Below, in pieces: positions 9,053-19,219 of a DNA stretch of 64,000 nt. Under the pieces are notes generated by a model that worked only from the letters and a program-made list of their open reading frames with translations, had not been told where the DNA came from and ran no database searches. Source of the stretch: Polaromonas sp. SP1 (GTDB taxonomy: Bacteria; Pseudomonadota; Gammaproteobacteria; Burkholderiales; Burkholderiaceae_C); NCBI RefSeq assembly GCF_003711205.1, contig NZ_CP031013.1, positions 3,204,501 to 3,268,500 on the forward strand. Direction: 5' to 3'. How positions within the stretch are numbered: the first letter of the stretch is position 1; every line of letters begins with the position of its first letter. The translations under genes and the position numbers were made by a program.

Positions 9053-12000
9053 TCACTGCAGTTGCAGCGGGGCGCCGGGCGGCGTCATGCCGGGCTCGTC
9101 AGGATGGCGGCCAAGCTGGCGCTCGGATGGGCTGCGGCGGCGCAGCTTGTCCATCAGCACATAGACCACCGGCGTGGTCAGCAGCGTCAGCACCTGGCTG
9201 GCGATCAGCCCGCCGATGATGGCGATGCCCAGGGGGCGGCGCAGTTCTGCCCCTTCGCCGAAACCGATGGCCAGCGGCAGCGCACCCAGGATAGCCGCCA
9301 GCGTGGTCATGAGGATGGGGCGAAAGCGCAGCAGGCAGGCTTCGCGCACGGCTTCCAGCGCGGACAGCCCACGTGAGCGCTCAGCCTCCAGTGCGAAGTC
9401 GATGATCAGGATGGCGTTCTTTTTGACGATGCCGATCAGCAGGAACACCCCGATCAGCGCGATGATGGAAAAGTCCAGCTTGAACATCAGCAGGGCCAGC
9501 ACCGCGCCCACACCGGCCGAGGGCAGGGTAGAGAGCACCGTGATCGGGTGCACCAGGCTTTCATAGAGGATGCCCAGCACGATGTAGATCACCACCAGTG
9601 CCGCCAGGATCAGCAGCGGCTGCTGCTTTTGCGAGTCTTGCGCGCTGCGCGCCGTGCCTGCAAAACTGCCGCGCACGTTGTTGGGCAGGCGGATATCGGC
9701 CTCGGCCTGGTGAACCGCCGCCTCGCCGTCGCTGAGGGTCGCGCCCTCGGCGAGGTTGTACGAGATCGTGGTGGACAGCTCGCCGTCCTCGTGGCTGACC
9801 GAGGCGGCCGTCGGGTTCTCGCTGAAGCTGGCGATGGCCGACAGCGGCACCATCGTGGTGGCCGTGGTGCTCAGGACCTGGCCCGTGGAGCCGTCGCGCA
9901 GCGAGGGATTGGCGGAGCTGGAGCTTGTAGATGAGCTCGATGAACTCGACGTTGCTGTCTGCGTGGTGGTGCTGGCGATCGATGTGGCGCCCGTACCGGT
10001 GCTTGTTGCAGCGGTGGTTGTCGTGCTGGTGGCGGCGGCCGTGCCGCCCCCGCCCGCATTCCTGGCCGGCACATAGATGTCTTTGAGCGCCTCGGGGCTG
10101 CGCGTGTAGCGCGGCGCCACCTCCATGATCACATGATACTGATTCAATTCAGCATAGATGGTGGCCACCTGCCGCTGGCCGAAGCCGTTGTAGAGCGCGT
10201 TGTCGACGTCGCGCGAGCTGATGCCCATGCGCGCCGCGCTTTCCTTGTCGACGGTGACCATGGTCTCCACGCCGTTTTCCTGCTGGTCGGTGTCCACATC
10301 GATCAGGTCGCCCTGCAGCTTCATCTGCTCGGTCAGACGTGTGGCCCACACTCGCAGGTCGGCGGCATTGTCGCTTTTCAGGGTGTACTGGTAAGTCGAG
10401 TTGCTCTGGCGTCCGCCCCCGCGCAGGTCTTGCACGGTGTTGAGGAAGAGGCTCACCCCCGTCACTTGCGCCAGCTGCGGCCGCAGCCGCGTGATCACCG
10501 CCTGGCCTGAGACGTCGCGCTGGCCCACCGGTTTGAGGTTGATGAACATGAAGCCGCCGCCTGCGCGCGAGCCGCCGGTAAAGCCCACCACGGTGTCGAC
10601 CGCCGGGTCGGCGCGGATGATGTCGACCAGCTGCTTGAGTTTGGCCTGCAGCGCCTGGAAGGAAATGCTGCGGTCGGCCCGCAGCCCGCCATTGATCTGG
10701 CCGGTGTCCTGCTGCGGGAAGAAGCCTTTGGGCGCCTTGACGTAGAGGTAGACATTCAGGCCCACCACCGCCGCCAGGATCAGCATCACCAGCAGCTTGC
10801 TGTGCAGCGCCCAGTCCAGGCTGGTTTCATAGCTGCGGTGTACGCGGTTGAAGGCGCTTTCAAACCATCGCGCCACGCCCGAGAAGCGGCCCGTTTTTTT
10901 CTGGTGAGCATCGGGCTTGAGCAGCCAGGCGCACATCATGGGCGTAGTGGTCAGCGAAATCACCAGCGAAATCAGCACCGCTGCCGACAGCGTGACGGCA
11001 AACTCGCGGAACAGCCGACCGATCTGCCCGCCCATGAAGAGCAGCGGGATGAACACCGCCACCAGCGACAGGCTGATGGACAGCACGGTAAAACCGACTT
11101 CGCGCGCACCCAGCAGCGCCGCCTTGAAGCGGTCCATGCCGGCCTCGATGTGGCGGCTGGTGTTTTCCAGCACGACGATGGCGTCGTCCACCACAAAACC
11201 GGTGGCCACCGTCAGCGCCATCAGGCTCAGGTTGTTGAGCGAAAAGCCCAGCAAATACATCACGCCGAAGGTGCCCAGCAGCGACACCACGGTGGCCACC
11301 GCCGGGATGATGGTGGCGCGCGCGCTGCGCAAAAAGGCGCTGACCACCAGCACCACCAGCACGATGGAAATCAGCAGCGTGACTTCAATCTCATGCAGGG
11401 ACGCGCGAATGGAGTTGGTGCTGTCCGACGCGACCTGCAGGTTCACGTCTTGCGGCAGCGCCGCCTGCAGCTCGGGCAGCAGGTTGCGCACGCCGTCCAC
11501 GGTGGCGATCACGTTGGCGTCGGGCTGGCGCGTGACCAGCACGATCACGGCGGGCTCACCGTTAAAAAGGCCCAGCGTGTTGATGTTCTCCACACCGTCG
11601 ACCACTTCGGCCACGTCCGACAGGCGTATGGCCGCATTGTTGCGCCAGGCCACCACCAGGTTGCGGTAGTCGACGGCCTTCAGCCCGCCGGTAGTGGTGT
11701 TGGAGCCCGAGTAGATCTGGAAGCGCTGTCCGTTGCCTTCAATCGCACCCTTGGGCCGGTTGGCGTTGGACGCCTGCAATGCGGCCCGCACGTCTTCCAT
11801 GCTGACGCCGTAGCGGTTCAGCGCAAAGGGCAATAACTCAACCCGCACGGCAGGCAGCGAGCCGCCGCCGAGCTCCACATCGCCCACGCCCGGCACCTGG
11901 GCGATTTTTTGCTGCACAAGGTTGGACACCTCGTCATAAATTTGTCCCGGCGAACGCGTCTTGGACGTGAGCGCCAGGATGATGACGGGTGCCGAAGCCG

Positions 12001-12400
12001 GGTTGGCCTTGCGGTAAGTCGGGTTGCTGCGCAAGGTGGCCGGCAGGTCGGCACGTGAAGCATTGATGGCGGCCTGCACTTCCCGCGCGGCCGCGTCGAT
12101 CTTGCGATTGAGGTCAAACTGCAGGCTCACGCGGGTCGAGCCGTTGCTGCTGTTGGACGTCATCTCGTTGACGCCCGCGATCACGCCGAGGCGCCGCTCC
12201 AGCGGCGTGGCCACGCTGCTGGCCATGGTGGAAGGGCTGGCGCCTGGCAGCGAGGCGCTGACGGAGATGACCGGGAAGTCGACTTGCGGTAATGGGGAAA
12301 CCGGCAGGACGAAGAAGGCACCTATGCCCGCCAGGGCCAGGCCGATGGTCAGCAGGACGGTGGCTACTGGGCGGCGGACGAACGGCTCTGACAGGTTCAT
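9053..12400 (-). CDS. mdtC: RND efflux transporter, MdtC type, with a Ser/Thr-rich insertion
   Basis: Inner-membrane proton-driven drug exporter. The N-terminus (FVRRPVATVLLTIGLALAG, LPQVDFPVISVSASLPGASP) and the [27 protein letters not shown] helix match MdtC more closely than MdtB. The start is ATG 12400, with GGAGGAG about 9 bases upstream; a longer frame to 12541 only runs into repeat sequence. At 1115 residues it is about 80 longer than usual, mainly because of a low-complexity Ser/Thr/Gly stretch at roughly residues 780-832 (9905-10060) in the second periplasmic loop. The channel gene follows after 7 bases. mdtB lies upstream beyond a 745-bp gap filled by repeats. Confidence 0.93.
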   Translation of the reverse strand: MNLSEPFVRRPVATVLLTIGLALAGIGAFFVLPVSPLPQVDFPVISVSASLPGASPSTMASSVATPLERRLGVIAGVNEMTSNSSNGSTRVSLQFDLNRKIDAAAREVQAAINASRADLPATLRSNPTYRKANPASAPVIILALTSKTRSPGQIYDEVSNLVQQKIAQVPGVGDVELGGGSLPAVRVELLPFALNRYGVSMEDVRAALQASNANRPKGAIEGNGQRFQIYSGSNTTTGGLKAVDYRNLVVAWRNNAAIRLSDVAEVVDGVENINTLGLFNGEPAVIVLVTRQPDANVIATVDGVRNLLPELQAALPQDVNLQVASDSTNSIRASLHEIEVTLLISIVLVVLVVSAFLRSARATIIPAVATVVSLLGTFGVMYLLGFSLNNLSLMALTVATGFVVDDAIVVLENTSRHIEAGMDRFKAALLGAREVGFTVLSISLSLVAVFIPLLFMGGQIGRLFREFAVTLSAAVLISLVISLTTTPMMCAWLLKPDAHQKKTGRFSGVARWFESAFNRVHRSYETSLDWALHSKLLVMLILAAVVGLNVYLYVKAPKGFFPQQDTGQINGGLRADRSISFQALQAKLKQLVDIIRADPAVDTVVGFTGGSRAGGGFMFINLKPVGQRDVSGQAVITRLRPQLAQVTGVSLFLNTVQDLRGGGRQSNSTYQYTLKSDNAADLRVWATRLTEQMKLQGDLIDVDTDQQENGVETMVTVDKESAARMGISSRDVDNALYNGFGQRQVATIYAELNQYHVIMEVAPRYTRSPEALKDIYVPARNAGGGGTAAATSTTTTAATSTGTGATSIASTTTQTATSSSSSSSTSSSSANPSLRDGSTGQVLSTTATTMVPLSAIASFSENPTAASVSHEDGELSTTISYNLAEGATLSDGEAAVHQAEADIRLPNNVRGSFAGTARSAQDSQKQQPLLILAALVVIYIVLGILYESLVHPITVLSTLPSAGVGAVLALLMFKLDFSIIALIGVFLLIGIVKKNAILIIDFALEAERSRGLSALEAVREACLLRFRPILMTTLAAILGALPLAIGFGEGAELRRPLGIAIIGGLIASQVLTLLTTPVVYVLMDKLRRRSPSERQLGRHPDEPGMTPPGAPLQLQ

Positions 12401-12419
12401 GGCCTTGCTCCTCCGAATC

Positions 12420-12480
12420 CGCTCGGGCTGAGGTATCGAAGCCTTGACCCTGCCGTTCGGGCTGAGCTTGTCGAAGCCTC
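12420..12480 (+). repeat. R2 repeat, two adjacent copies
   Basis: Two neighbouring units, CGCTCGGGCTGAGGTATCG and CCGTTCGGGCTGAGCTTG, each followed by (T)CGAAGCC. A third unit lies at 26242. Short GTTCGGGCTGAGC...TCGAAGC elements are frequent in Comamonadaceae and related genomes. Confidence 0.65.
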
Positions 12481-12526
12481 TGGTTGTTCTGTCGATGCGT
12501 TTTTTGTTGAGGATGGCTGGCCGGGG

Positions 12527-13097
12527 GTTGCCCGGCGGCAACTCACTTTTCTTTGCTTCGCCAAAGAAAAGTAAGCAAAAGAAAGGCGACCCTGGCTCCT
12601 GCGTCCCCTACGCTTCGCTACGGGGCAACCTGCGGTGCTCGGCCCAGCCGGGGTCAAAAACAACTCGCTTCGCTCAAACAAGTTTTTGCCCTGATCCGTC
12701 TGGTCCTGCGCTCCTCGGCGCATCCACAAGGGGTAATCGGGAGCGGGAACGCGGACAAATACCAACAAGGACTCGCCGTAGCGAGTCCTTGTTTCTTCCT
12801 GTATTCGGGGTTCTGCCTTCGGCTGTTGGGATTTGGAGTTCTGGGTTTTTGGCTGTTCGGTATGGGTATTCCTCTCCCCACCCCTTCTGGCTGCGCCGAG
12901 GAGCGCAGGGCCAGACGGATCAGGGATCGCGATTGTCTGAGCGAAGTGCAACGTAGCGAGTTCGAGCGAGACCCCGTCTGGACCGAGCACCGCAGGTTGC
13001 CCGCAGCGAAGCGGAGGGACGCAGCCAGTAGGGTCGCCTTTTCTTTGCTTACTTTCTTTTGGCGAAGCAAAAGAAAGTGAGTTGCCGCCGGCAAACC
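12527..13097. repeat. Inverted pair of ~210-bp repeats between mdtB and mdtC
   Basis: The left arm (about 12527-12735) and the reverse complement of the right arm (about 12885-13097) match over some 200 bases with scattered differences: GGCGGCAACTCACTTT, a CTTCGCCAAA purine-rich hairpin, AAGGCGACCCT, GGCAACCTGCGGTGCTCGG, CCTGATCCGTCTGG, CTGCGCTCCTCGGCGCA. The centre holds a separate perfect hairpin AAGGACTCGC/GCGAGTCCTT at 12768-12790. Several open frames run through it on both strands, but all are repeat-derived and I call none of them. It occupies most of the 745-bp gap between mdtC and mdtB; nothing else is seen there apart from R2. Confidence 0.85.
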
Positions 13098-13145
13098 CGG
13101 CCCCGGAACCAAGCACACCAGAGAAGAAAGAAAGAGAAGCCGGCC

Positions 13146-16100
13146 TCACAAAGAAACCTCCTCAACTTTCCTCTTACCCCGAAACCTCTCCCCCAACCGA
13201 TCAAACGCCAAATAGATCACCGGCGTCGTAAACAGCGTGAGCACCTGGCTCACAATCAGCCCGCCAAAAATCGACAACCCCAGCGGCCTGCGCAACTCCG
13301 CGCCTTCACCCCAACCCAGCATCAGGGGCACAGCTGCAAACAGCGCCGCCAGCGTGGTCATCAGGATCGGCCGGAAGCGCAGCAGCGCTGCCTGGTGGAT
13401 GGCGTCTTGCGGCGACTTGCCCTGGTTGCGTTCGGCGTCGATCGCAAAGTCGATCATCATGATGGCGTTCTTCTTCACAATGCCGATCAGCAAAATGATG
13501 CCGATGATGCCGATCACCCCGAGGTCGGAGCCGCTGATCATCAGCGCCAACAGTGCGCCAACGCCCGCCGAGGGCAGGGTCGAAAGAATCGTCAGCGGGT
13601 GGATATAACTTTCATACAGCACGCCCAGCACGATGTAGACGCAGATCACCGCCGCCAGGATCAGCCACAACTGGTTGGAGAGCGATGCCTGGTAAGCCCC
13701 GGCCGCGCCGAGGAAGGTCATGGTCACGCTGGCCGGCATGGCGATGTCTTTGGCAGCCTGTTTGATCTCGTCGACCGCCTTGCCGAGAGAGACGCCGGGC
13801 GCGGTGTCAAAGCCCAGGGTGGTAGCAGGGTACTGGGCCACGCGGGTGATCTGCAGGGGCGCGGGCTGCTCGGCGATGGTGGCGATCGCCGACAGCGGTG
13901 TGGGCGTGCCCGAGCTGGTCTTGAGCTGCAGGCTGCCGAGCGAGGCGGGCGTGCGCAGCTGGTCGGGCATGGCTTCCAGAATCACGCGGTACTGGTTGGT
14001 CTCGGTGAAGATGGTGGAGACGATGCGCTGGCCGAAAGCGCTGTAGAGCGCATCGTCAATCGACGAGGTGGTGACGCCCAGGCGCGAGGCGGTGTCGCGG
14101 TCGACCGTGATGTAGGCCCCGGCGCCGCTGGAGCCTGCATCGGACGCCACATTGCGCAGGGTTTTGAGTTCCTGCATGCGCCTGGCGAGTTTGGTGGCCC
14201 ATTCCACCACCGTGGCGTTGTTGGAGCCCTCGAGCGAGACGCGGAACTGCGTGGGGCCGGTTTCGGCGTCAATCGTCAAATCCTGCGTGGGCTGCAGGTA
14301 GAGCGTCACGCCGGCCACGGCGGCCGCGCGGCGCTGCAGGCGGTCCATGGTTTCCTGCTGGCTGGTGGTTCGCTCTTTTTTCAGGTTGATCAGCATGCGG
14401 CCGGTGTGCAGCATGGTGTTGTTGGCTGCATCGACGCCGATGAAGGAGCTCAGCGTTTCAACGTCGGGGTCTTCCAGGATCGCCTTGGCCGCGGCCTGCT
14501 GCAGATCGGCCATGCGGGCGTATGACACCGACTGCGCCGTTTCCACGCGTGCCTGCAACTGGCCGGTGTCTTGTGTCGGGAAGAGGCCTTTGGGAATCAG
14601 CACATACAGCAGCACGGTGAGCACCAGCGTACCCAGCGCCACCAGCAGCGTCGCGCCCTGGCGCTTGAGCACCCAGGTGAGCCAGATGTCGTAACGCGCA
14701 ATCACGCCGTCAAAGAAGCGCTGCATCCTGGCACCGGCCTTGGCCAGCCGGCCGTCGCCCGTGGTTTCAGGCACGTGCTTGAGCCACCGGGCCGACATCA
14801 TCGGCACCAGCGTGAGCGAGACAACCGCCGAAATCAAAATCGTGATGGCCAGCGTGATGGCAAATTCGCGGAAGAGCCGGCCCACCACGTCGCCCATAAA
14901 GAGCAGCGGGATCAACACCGCAATCAGCGACACCGTCAGCGAAATGATGGTGAAGCCGATCTGCGTCGCGCCCTTGAGGGCCGCGGCCATCGGGTCTTCG
15001 CCTTCCTCGATGTAGCGCGAGATGTTCTCGATCATGACGATGGCGTCGTCGACCACAAAGCCGGTGGCAATCGTCAGCGCCATCAGGCTCAGGTTGTTCA
15101 GGCTGTAGCCGAGCAGATACATGGCGCCGCAGGTGCCGATCAGTGAAATCGGCACGGCCAGGCTGGCGATCACGGTGGCGCGCAGGCTGTGCAGGAAGGC
15201 AAAGATCACCAGCACCACCAGCAGCACGGCCAGAAGCAGCTCGATCTCTACATGCATGACAGAGGCGCGTATGCCGGTTGTGCGGTCGCTCAGCACATCG
15301 ACCTTGATCGAGGTGGGCAGGCCGGCCTGCAGCTCGGGCAGGCGCTCCTTGATGGCGTCGACCGTGGCGATCACGTTGGCGCCCGGTTGGCGCTGCACGT
15401 TGAGGATGATGGCCGGTTTCAGTCCGGACCATGCGCCCAGCTTGACGTTTTCTGCGCCGTCCACCACCTGCGCCACATCCGACACCCGCACGGCGGCGCC
15501 GTTGCGGAAAGCGATGATGAGATTCTTGTAGTCGGTCGCGGCCACGAGCTGGTCGTTGGAGTTGATGGTGTAGGAGCGCGTGGGGCCGTCAATGCTGCCC
15601 TTGGCGGCGTTGGCGTTGGCGGCAGAGATGGCGGTGCGCAATGAATCCAGCCCCAGCCCGTAAGAGGCCAGCGCACGCGTATCAGCCTGAATGCGCACGG
15701 CAGGGCGCTGCCCGCCGCTGAGCGACACCAGGCCCACGCCGTTGACCTGGCTGATCTTCAGCGCCAGCCGGGTGTTGACGATGTTTTGCACCTCCGTCAG
15801 CGGCATGGTGTCGGAGGTGATGGCCAGCGTCAGCACCGGTGCATCGGCCGGGTTGACCTTGGCATAGACGGGCGGGGCGGGCAGGTCGGCCGGCAACAGC
15901 GAGCCGCCGGCGTTGATGGCGGCCTGCACCTGCTGCTCGGCCACGTCGAGCGCAAGGCCCAGGCCGAATTGCAGCGTGACGATGGAGACACCGGCCGCGC
16001 TGGTGGAGCTCATGCGCGAGAGCCCGGCCATCTGGCCGAACTGGCGCTCCAGCGGCGCTGTCACGGTTTGCGCCATGACCTCGGGGCTGGCGCCGGGGTA

Positions 16101-16250
16101 GAGCGTCTGCACCTGGATGGTCGGGTAGTCGACTTGCGGCAGGGCCGAGAGCGGCAGGAACTTGAAGCCCACCAGGCCGGCCAGCACGATGGCCACCATC
16201 AGCAGCGAAGTCGCTACCGGGCGCAGGATAAAGGGACGTGAGGGGCTCAT
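13146..16250 (-). CDS. mdtB: RND efflux transporter, MdtB type
   Basis: Inner-membrane RND exporter of 1034 residues, normal for the family, with twelve membrane helices and two large periplasmic loops. The opening ([46 protein letters not shown]), [14 protein letters not shown] and the helix-4 stretch [21 protein letters not shown] with its proton-relay aspartates are close to E. coli MdtB. mdtA ends 16 bases upstream. In MdtABC pumps MdtB and MdtC form a heterotrimer, so separation from mdtC by the repeat block may affect their ratio. Substrates cannot be read from the sequence; bile salts and novobiocin are known for the E. coli pump. Confidence 0.95.
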   Translation of the reverse strand: MSPSRPFILRPVATSLLMVAIVLAGLVGFKFLPLSALPQVDYPTIQVQTLYPGASPEVMAQTVTAPLERQFGQMAGLSRMSSTSAAGVSIVTLQFGLGLALDVAEQQVQAAINAGGSLLPADLPAPPVYAKVNPADAPVLTLAITSDTMPLTEVQNIVNTRLALKISQVNGVGLVSLSGGQRPAVRIQADTRALASYGLGLDSLRTAISAANANAAKGSIDGPTRSYTINSNDQLVAATDYKNLIIAFRNGAAVRVSDVAQVVDGAENVKLGAWSGLKPAIILNVQRQPGANVIATVDAIKERLPELQAGLPTSIKVDVLSDRTTGIRASVMHVEIELLLAVLLVVLVIFAFLHSLRATVIASLAVPISLIGTCGAMYLLGYSLNNLSLMALTIATGFVVDDAIVMIENISRYIEEGEDPMAAALKGATQIGFTIISLTVSLIAVLIPLLFMGDVVGRLFREFAITLAITILISAVVSLTLVPMMSARWLKHVPETTGDGRLAKAGARMQRFFDGVIARYDIWLTWVLKRQGATLLVALGTLVLTVLLYVLIPKGLFPTQDTGQLQARVETAQSVSYARMADLQQAAAKAILEDPDVETLSSFIGVDAANNTMLHTGRMLINLKKERTTSQQETMDRLQRRAAAVAGVTLYLQPTQDLTIDAETGPTQFRVSLEGSNNATVVEWATKLARRMQELKTLRNVASDAGSSGAGAYITVDRDTASRLGVTTSSIDDALYSAFGQRIVSTIFTETNQYRVILEAMPDQLRTPASLGSLQLKTSSGTPTPLSAIATIAEQPAPLQITRVAQYPATTLGFDTAPGVSLGKAVDEIKQAAKDIAMPASVTMTFLGAAGAYQASLSNQLWLILAAVICVYIVLGVLYESYIHPLTILSTLPSAGVGALLALMISGSDLGVIGIIGIILLIGIVKKNAIMMIDFAIDAERNQGKSPQDAIHQAALLRFRPILMTTLAALFAAVPLMLGWGEGAELRRPLGLSIFGGLIVSQVLTLFTTPVIYLAFDRLGERFRGKRKVEEVSL

Positions 16251-16266
16251 TCGCAGGAGTCCCGGA

Positions 16267-17853
16267 TCATTGCGCCGGCCGTTCGCCCTGGCGGCGGTTG
16301 TCCTTCATGCCTTGCCAGCGGGCCAGTGCGGCCGGGTCGCCCTTGTCGATCTGCTCCAGAAAGCGTTTGCGGCGTTCCAGCGCGGCCGGGTCGTCTTTGA
16401 CCTGGTCCAGCATGCGCTGGCGTTGTTCGGCCGTGGGGCCGGCAATCGAAGGCGGGGCGGCGTTGGGTTGCAGCGCTGCGGCTGCGGGCGCCGATGACGC
16501 CGGCGATGGAACTGCAACCGGCGCCGTAATTGGTACTGAGCCTGCTGCATCGGATGCCGCACGGTTGCGCGCTCCCGGCGCGCCGCTGCCCGGTGCGCTG
16601 GCCCCGCGGCGCCTGCCGCCTGCCCCCGCTCCGGCGCCGGGGGCGTCGCCGGGCAGCACCACGCTGGCACCGTCCTTGAGGCGGTCGGCGCCTTCGGTGA
16701 TGACGCGCTCGCCGGCTTTCAGCCCGGAGGCGATCACGATTTTTTCAGCTGTGGCCTGGCCGCGCTTTACCGGCCGCAGCGAGACGGTGCGGTCGGCGTT
16801 GAGCACATACACATAGTCACCACTGCCGCCCAGGCGCAGCGCCGTCACGGGCACGACGACGGCGTCTTCAATCGTTGTGACCTGCAACTGCACGTTCACG
16901 AACTGGCTGGGGAAGAGGTTGAGCTTGCTGTTGGCAAAGCGCGCCTTGGCGCGCACGGTGCCGGTGGTGGTGTCGACCTGGTTGTCGAGCGAGGCGAACA
17001 CGCCGGTGTCCAGCGGGGTGGTGCGGGTGCGGTCCAGCGCGACGACCTTCATGGGTGTGCTGCCGCTGGCGTTTTGCTGCAGCTCGCCGGCGCGGTCTTG
17101 CGGGACGGAGAACACCACGTCAATCGGGCTGACCTGCGTGATCAGGGCCACGCCGTTGGCGTCGCCGCTGCTCACCACGTTGCCGACGTCGACCGTGCGC
17201 AGGCCGACACGCCCGCTGATGGGGGCCACCACGCGGGTGTAGCCCAGGTTCAGGCGTGCCGTGCCTTCATTGGCCTTGTCGATCACGACCGTGGCTTCGA
17301 GCTGCTTGACCAGTGCGGCCTGGGTGTCGACCTCCTGGCGCGCAATCGAGTCTTGCTCCAGCAGGGTCTTGAAGCGTTGCAGCGTGACGCGGGCGCTTTC
17401 AAGTTGCGCTTCATCCCGCTGGCGCTGGCCGCTGGCCTGCATCAAGGCCATCTCAAACTGGCGCGGGTCGATGGTGGCCAGCAGTTCGCCGGCCTTGACC
17501 ATCTGGCCTTCCTTGAAGAGCACTTTTTCCAGCACGCCCGAGACCTGCGGCCGCACCCGGACGGTGGCCTGCGGCGTGACGGTGCCCAGGGCTTCGAGGA
17601 CGATGGGGATGCTGCTTTTCTCGGCGGTGGCCACGCCCACCGTGGTGGACGGAGCGCCGCGCCGGAAGGCGCCGCCGGGGCCTGCGGCTGCGCCGGGCTC
17701 GGCGGGAGGCCGCGTCAGGTGCCAGGCCAGCCAGCCGGTGCCGGCCAGCGCCAGCACGGCAATCACGCTGCCGATGATGGACGCACGGCGGCTCAGGCGT
17801 TTGCGGGGAGGGGTCACGGCGCCGTCTTGCGGCGTTTCTGCTTTCGGGTCCAT
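16267..17853 (-). CDS. mdtA: RND efflux periplasmic adaptor, MdtA type
   Basis: Membrane-fusion protein joining the RND pump to the outer-membrane channel. One N-terminal membrane anchor (residues ~24-46, [21 protein letters not shown]) follows a basic start. Then come the barrel-sandwich half [25 protein letters not shown], a short coiled coil, the second half [18 protein letters not shown] and the beta-barrel region. At 528 residues it is long: an Ala/Pro/Gly-rich linker (about 395-470) leads to a charged C-terminal helix region. AAGGA precedes the ATG by 7 bases. It is the first gene of the operon mdtA-mdtB-mdtC-channel. Confidence 0.93.
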   Translation of the reverse strand: MDPKAETPQDGAVTPPRKRLSRRASIIGSVIAVLALAGTGWLAWHLTRPPAEPGAAAGPGGAFRRGAPSTTVGVATAEKSSIPIVLEALGTVTPQATVRVRPQVSGVLEKVLFKEGQMVKAGELLATIDPRQFEMALMQASGQRQRDEAQLESARVTLQRFKTLLEQDSIARQEVDTQAALVKQLEATVVIDKANEGTARLNLGYTRVVAPISGRVGLRTVDVGNVVSSGDANGVALITQVSPIDVVFSVPQDRAGELQQNASGSTPMKVVALDRTRTTPLDTGVFASLDNQVDTTTGTVRAKARFANSKLNLFPSQFVNVQLQVTTIEDAVVVPVTALRLGGSGDYVYVLNADRTVSLRPVKRGQATAEKIVIASGLKAGERVITEGADRLKDGASVVLPGDAPGAGAGAGGRRRGASAPGSGAPGARNRAASDAAGSVPITAPVAVPSPASSAPAAAALQPNAAPPSIAGPTAEQRQRMLDQVKDDPAALERRKRFLEQIDKGDPAALARWQGMKDNRRQGERPAQ

Positions 17854-18120
17854 CAGCTGTCCTTGGTGCCCGCCGCTTCAACCGGTTTTACCCAGGCCGG
17901 CGCGGCATTTTTTTGTGTTTGATGGTCGGAACCGGCAGGTTCCAGCCACTGCCGGATCAAGGCTTTGGGGGCTTTGTACGGTCAGCGCTGAATAATTATC
18001 ACTGCAACACTGCGGGTGCAGATATACGCCCGGAAAGAAGCTCGTAAACGTCCTGTAAAGGAGAGGCCGGACTACAGGCCGGCGGGCAATTCCGGCGTTG
18101 CCGTCAGCCTGCGAGGCGGA
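17854..18120. other. Intergenic region upstream of mdtA
   Basis: Together with the repeat that follows, this makes a 342-base gap between mdtA and the ribokinase gene. It should hold the mdtA promoter. An AT-rich stretch near 17990-18003 (GAATAATTATCACTG) is the only promoter-like composition I see. A GGCCGG-ACTA-CAGGCCGG near-repeat lies at about 18065-18085. No gene is visible. Confidence 0.4.
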
Positions 18121-18182
18121 TTGCTATCGTTTTGATAGCTAATAGCCAAGGTGGTTATTGGGCTGGAGGCCGATTTTTCTTA
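18121..18182 (+). repeat. R1 dispersed repeat, copy 3
   Basis: GCTATCGTTTTGATAGC stem, AATAGCCAAG, then GTGGTTATTGGGCTGGAGGCC and a T-rich tail ending in CTTAAG. It shares GTGGTTATTGGGCTG with the copy at 3986. Confidence 0.8.
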
Positions 18183-18195
18183 AGGCCGGGCTTGT

Positions 18196-19119
18196 TCAGC
18201 CCAGCAGCGCCGCGACCTCGGCATGCCGCGGGATGCCGTCGATCGCGCCGTGCTTCGTGACCGACAGCGCTGCCGCAGCGTTGGCCCATTGCATGGCCGC
18301 GGCCAATGTTTCACCGCGTGCCAGTGCCGCGGCCAGCGCGCCGGTGAAGGTGTCGCCCGCGCCTATGGTGTCGCGCACGGGCATGGTCCGGCCCGCCAGC
18401 GTGACCGGCGCCTGGCCCTGTTGATAGAGCCGGCAGCCTGCTGCGCCCAGTGTGACCAGCACGGCGCGCGCGCCGCGCCCGAGCAATTGCCGGGCGGCCT
18501 CGGCAGGTGAGCCGTCATGCCCGGGGCCGGCCAGCAAATAGAGTTCGCTTTCGTTGGGCGTGAGCACGTCTACCAACGCGAGCAGCTCGTCCGCCAGTGG
18601 GTGCGCGGGCGCCGGGTTCAGCAGGGTGACGGCGCCGCCTGCCCGCGCCAGGCGAAAAGCCTCCAGGGTGGCTTCAGCCGGCACTTCGCACGATGCCATC
18701 ACGACGCGACAACCCGCGAGCAGCTGCGCCGCGTCCTGCGCATGGCGCACGCCCAGGCCGGTGCCCGCGCCGGGGTAGACGGCAATGCTGTTGTCGCCGT
18801 CTTCATAAACCAGGATTTGCGCGATGCCGCTGCGCTCGCCCGCCACCTGCTCGACATGGCGGGTATCAATACCCTCGTTGTGCCACAGCGTCATGCCCAT
18901 CCGGCCAAAGTCGTCGTCGCCGATGCGGGCGATCAGCGCCACATGCGCTCCCTGGCGCGCGGCCGCCACGGCGGCATTGCTGCCTTTGCCGCCGGGGCTG
19001 ATGCTGAAGCTATTGGCCATCAGGGTCTCGCCACGCGCAATCGGCCGCGCCACCTGCGAAATCAGGTCGGCGTTCCAGCTGGCAACGCAAACGACATCGG
19101 TATTCACTTCGTCATTCAT
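18196..19119 (-). CDS. rbsK: Ribokinase (PfkB family carbohydrate kinase)
   Basis: A 307-residue sugar kinase, ATP-dependent. The first PfkB signature SPGGKGSNAAVAAARQGA lies at about residues 42-60 with the substrate-binding GDDDFG just after, and the second signature DTIGAGDTFTGALA (catalytic Asp in GAGD) near the C-terminus. These fit RbsK-type kinases, though the real substrate could be another sugar or sugar acid. It is the last gene on the minus strand of the sugar cluster, 100 bases after dctM, with part of an R3 repeat between. Its placement beside a mutarotase of the RbsD/FucU family is usual for ribokinase-like kinases. Confidence 0.88.
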   Translation of the reverse strand: MNDEVNTDVVCVASWNADLISQVARPIARGETLMANSFSISPGGKGSNAAVAAARQGAHVALIARIGDDDFGRMGMTLWHNEGIDTRHVEQVAGERSGIAQILVYEDGDNSIAVYPGAGTGLGVRHAQDAAQLLAGCRVVMASCEVPAEATLEAFRLARAGGAVTLLNPAPAHPLADELLALVDVLTPNESELYLLAGPGHDGSPAEAARQLLGRGARAVLVTLGAAGCRLYQQGQAPVTLAGRTMPVRDTIGAGDTFTGALAAALARGETLAAAMQWANAAAALSVTKHGAIDGIPRHAEVAALLG

Positions 19120-19159
19120 ATCAATCTATGGAGAAAAGCGTCGGCCTGAGCTGAGGGCG

Positions 19160-19219
19160 TGAGTGACCAAGCAGGCGCCACGGAACCGGCTTTGCCGGGC
19201 CGTAGGCGCACGGGGGGAG
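19160..19219 (-). repeat. R3 repeat, partial copy
   Basis: GGAACCGGCTTTGCCGGGCC, followed by a diverged GTAGGCGCACGGGGGGAGCTAC, matches the reverse complement of the R3 block at 59889-59985. It fills the gap between dctM and the ribokinase gene. Confidence 0.55.

Noticed and set aside
12397..13149. Open frames of 150-250 codons in the mdtB-mdtC gap
   Set aside because: They run through the inverted repeats on both strands, share sequence with each other because of the repeats, and no motif or ribosome site supports translation.
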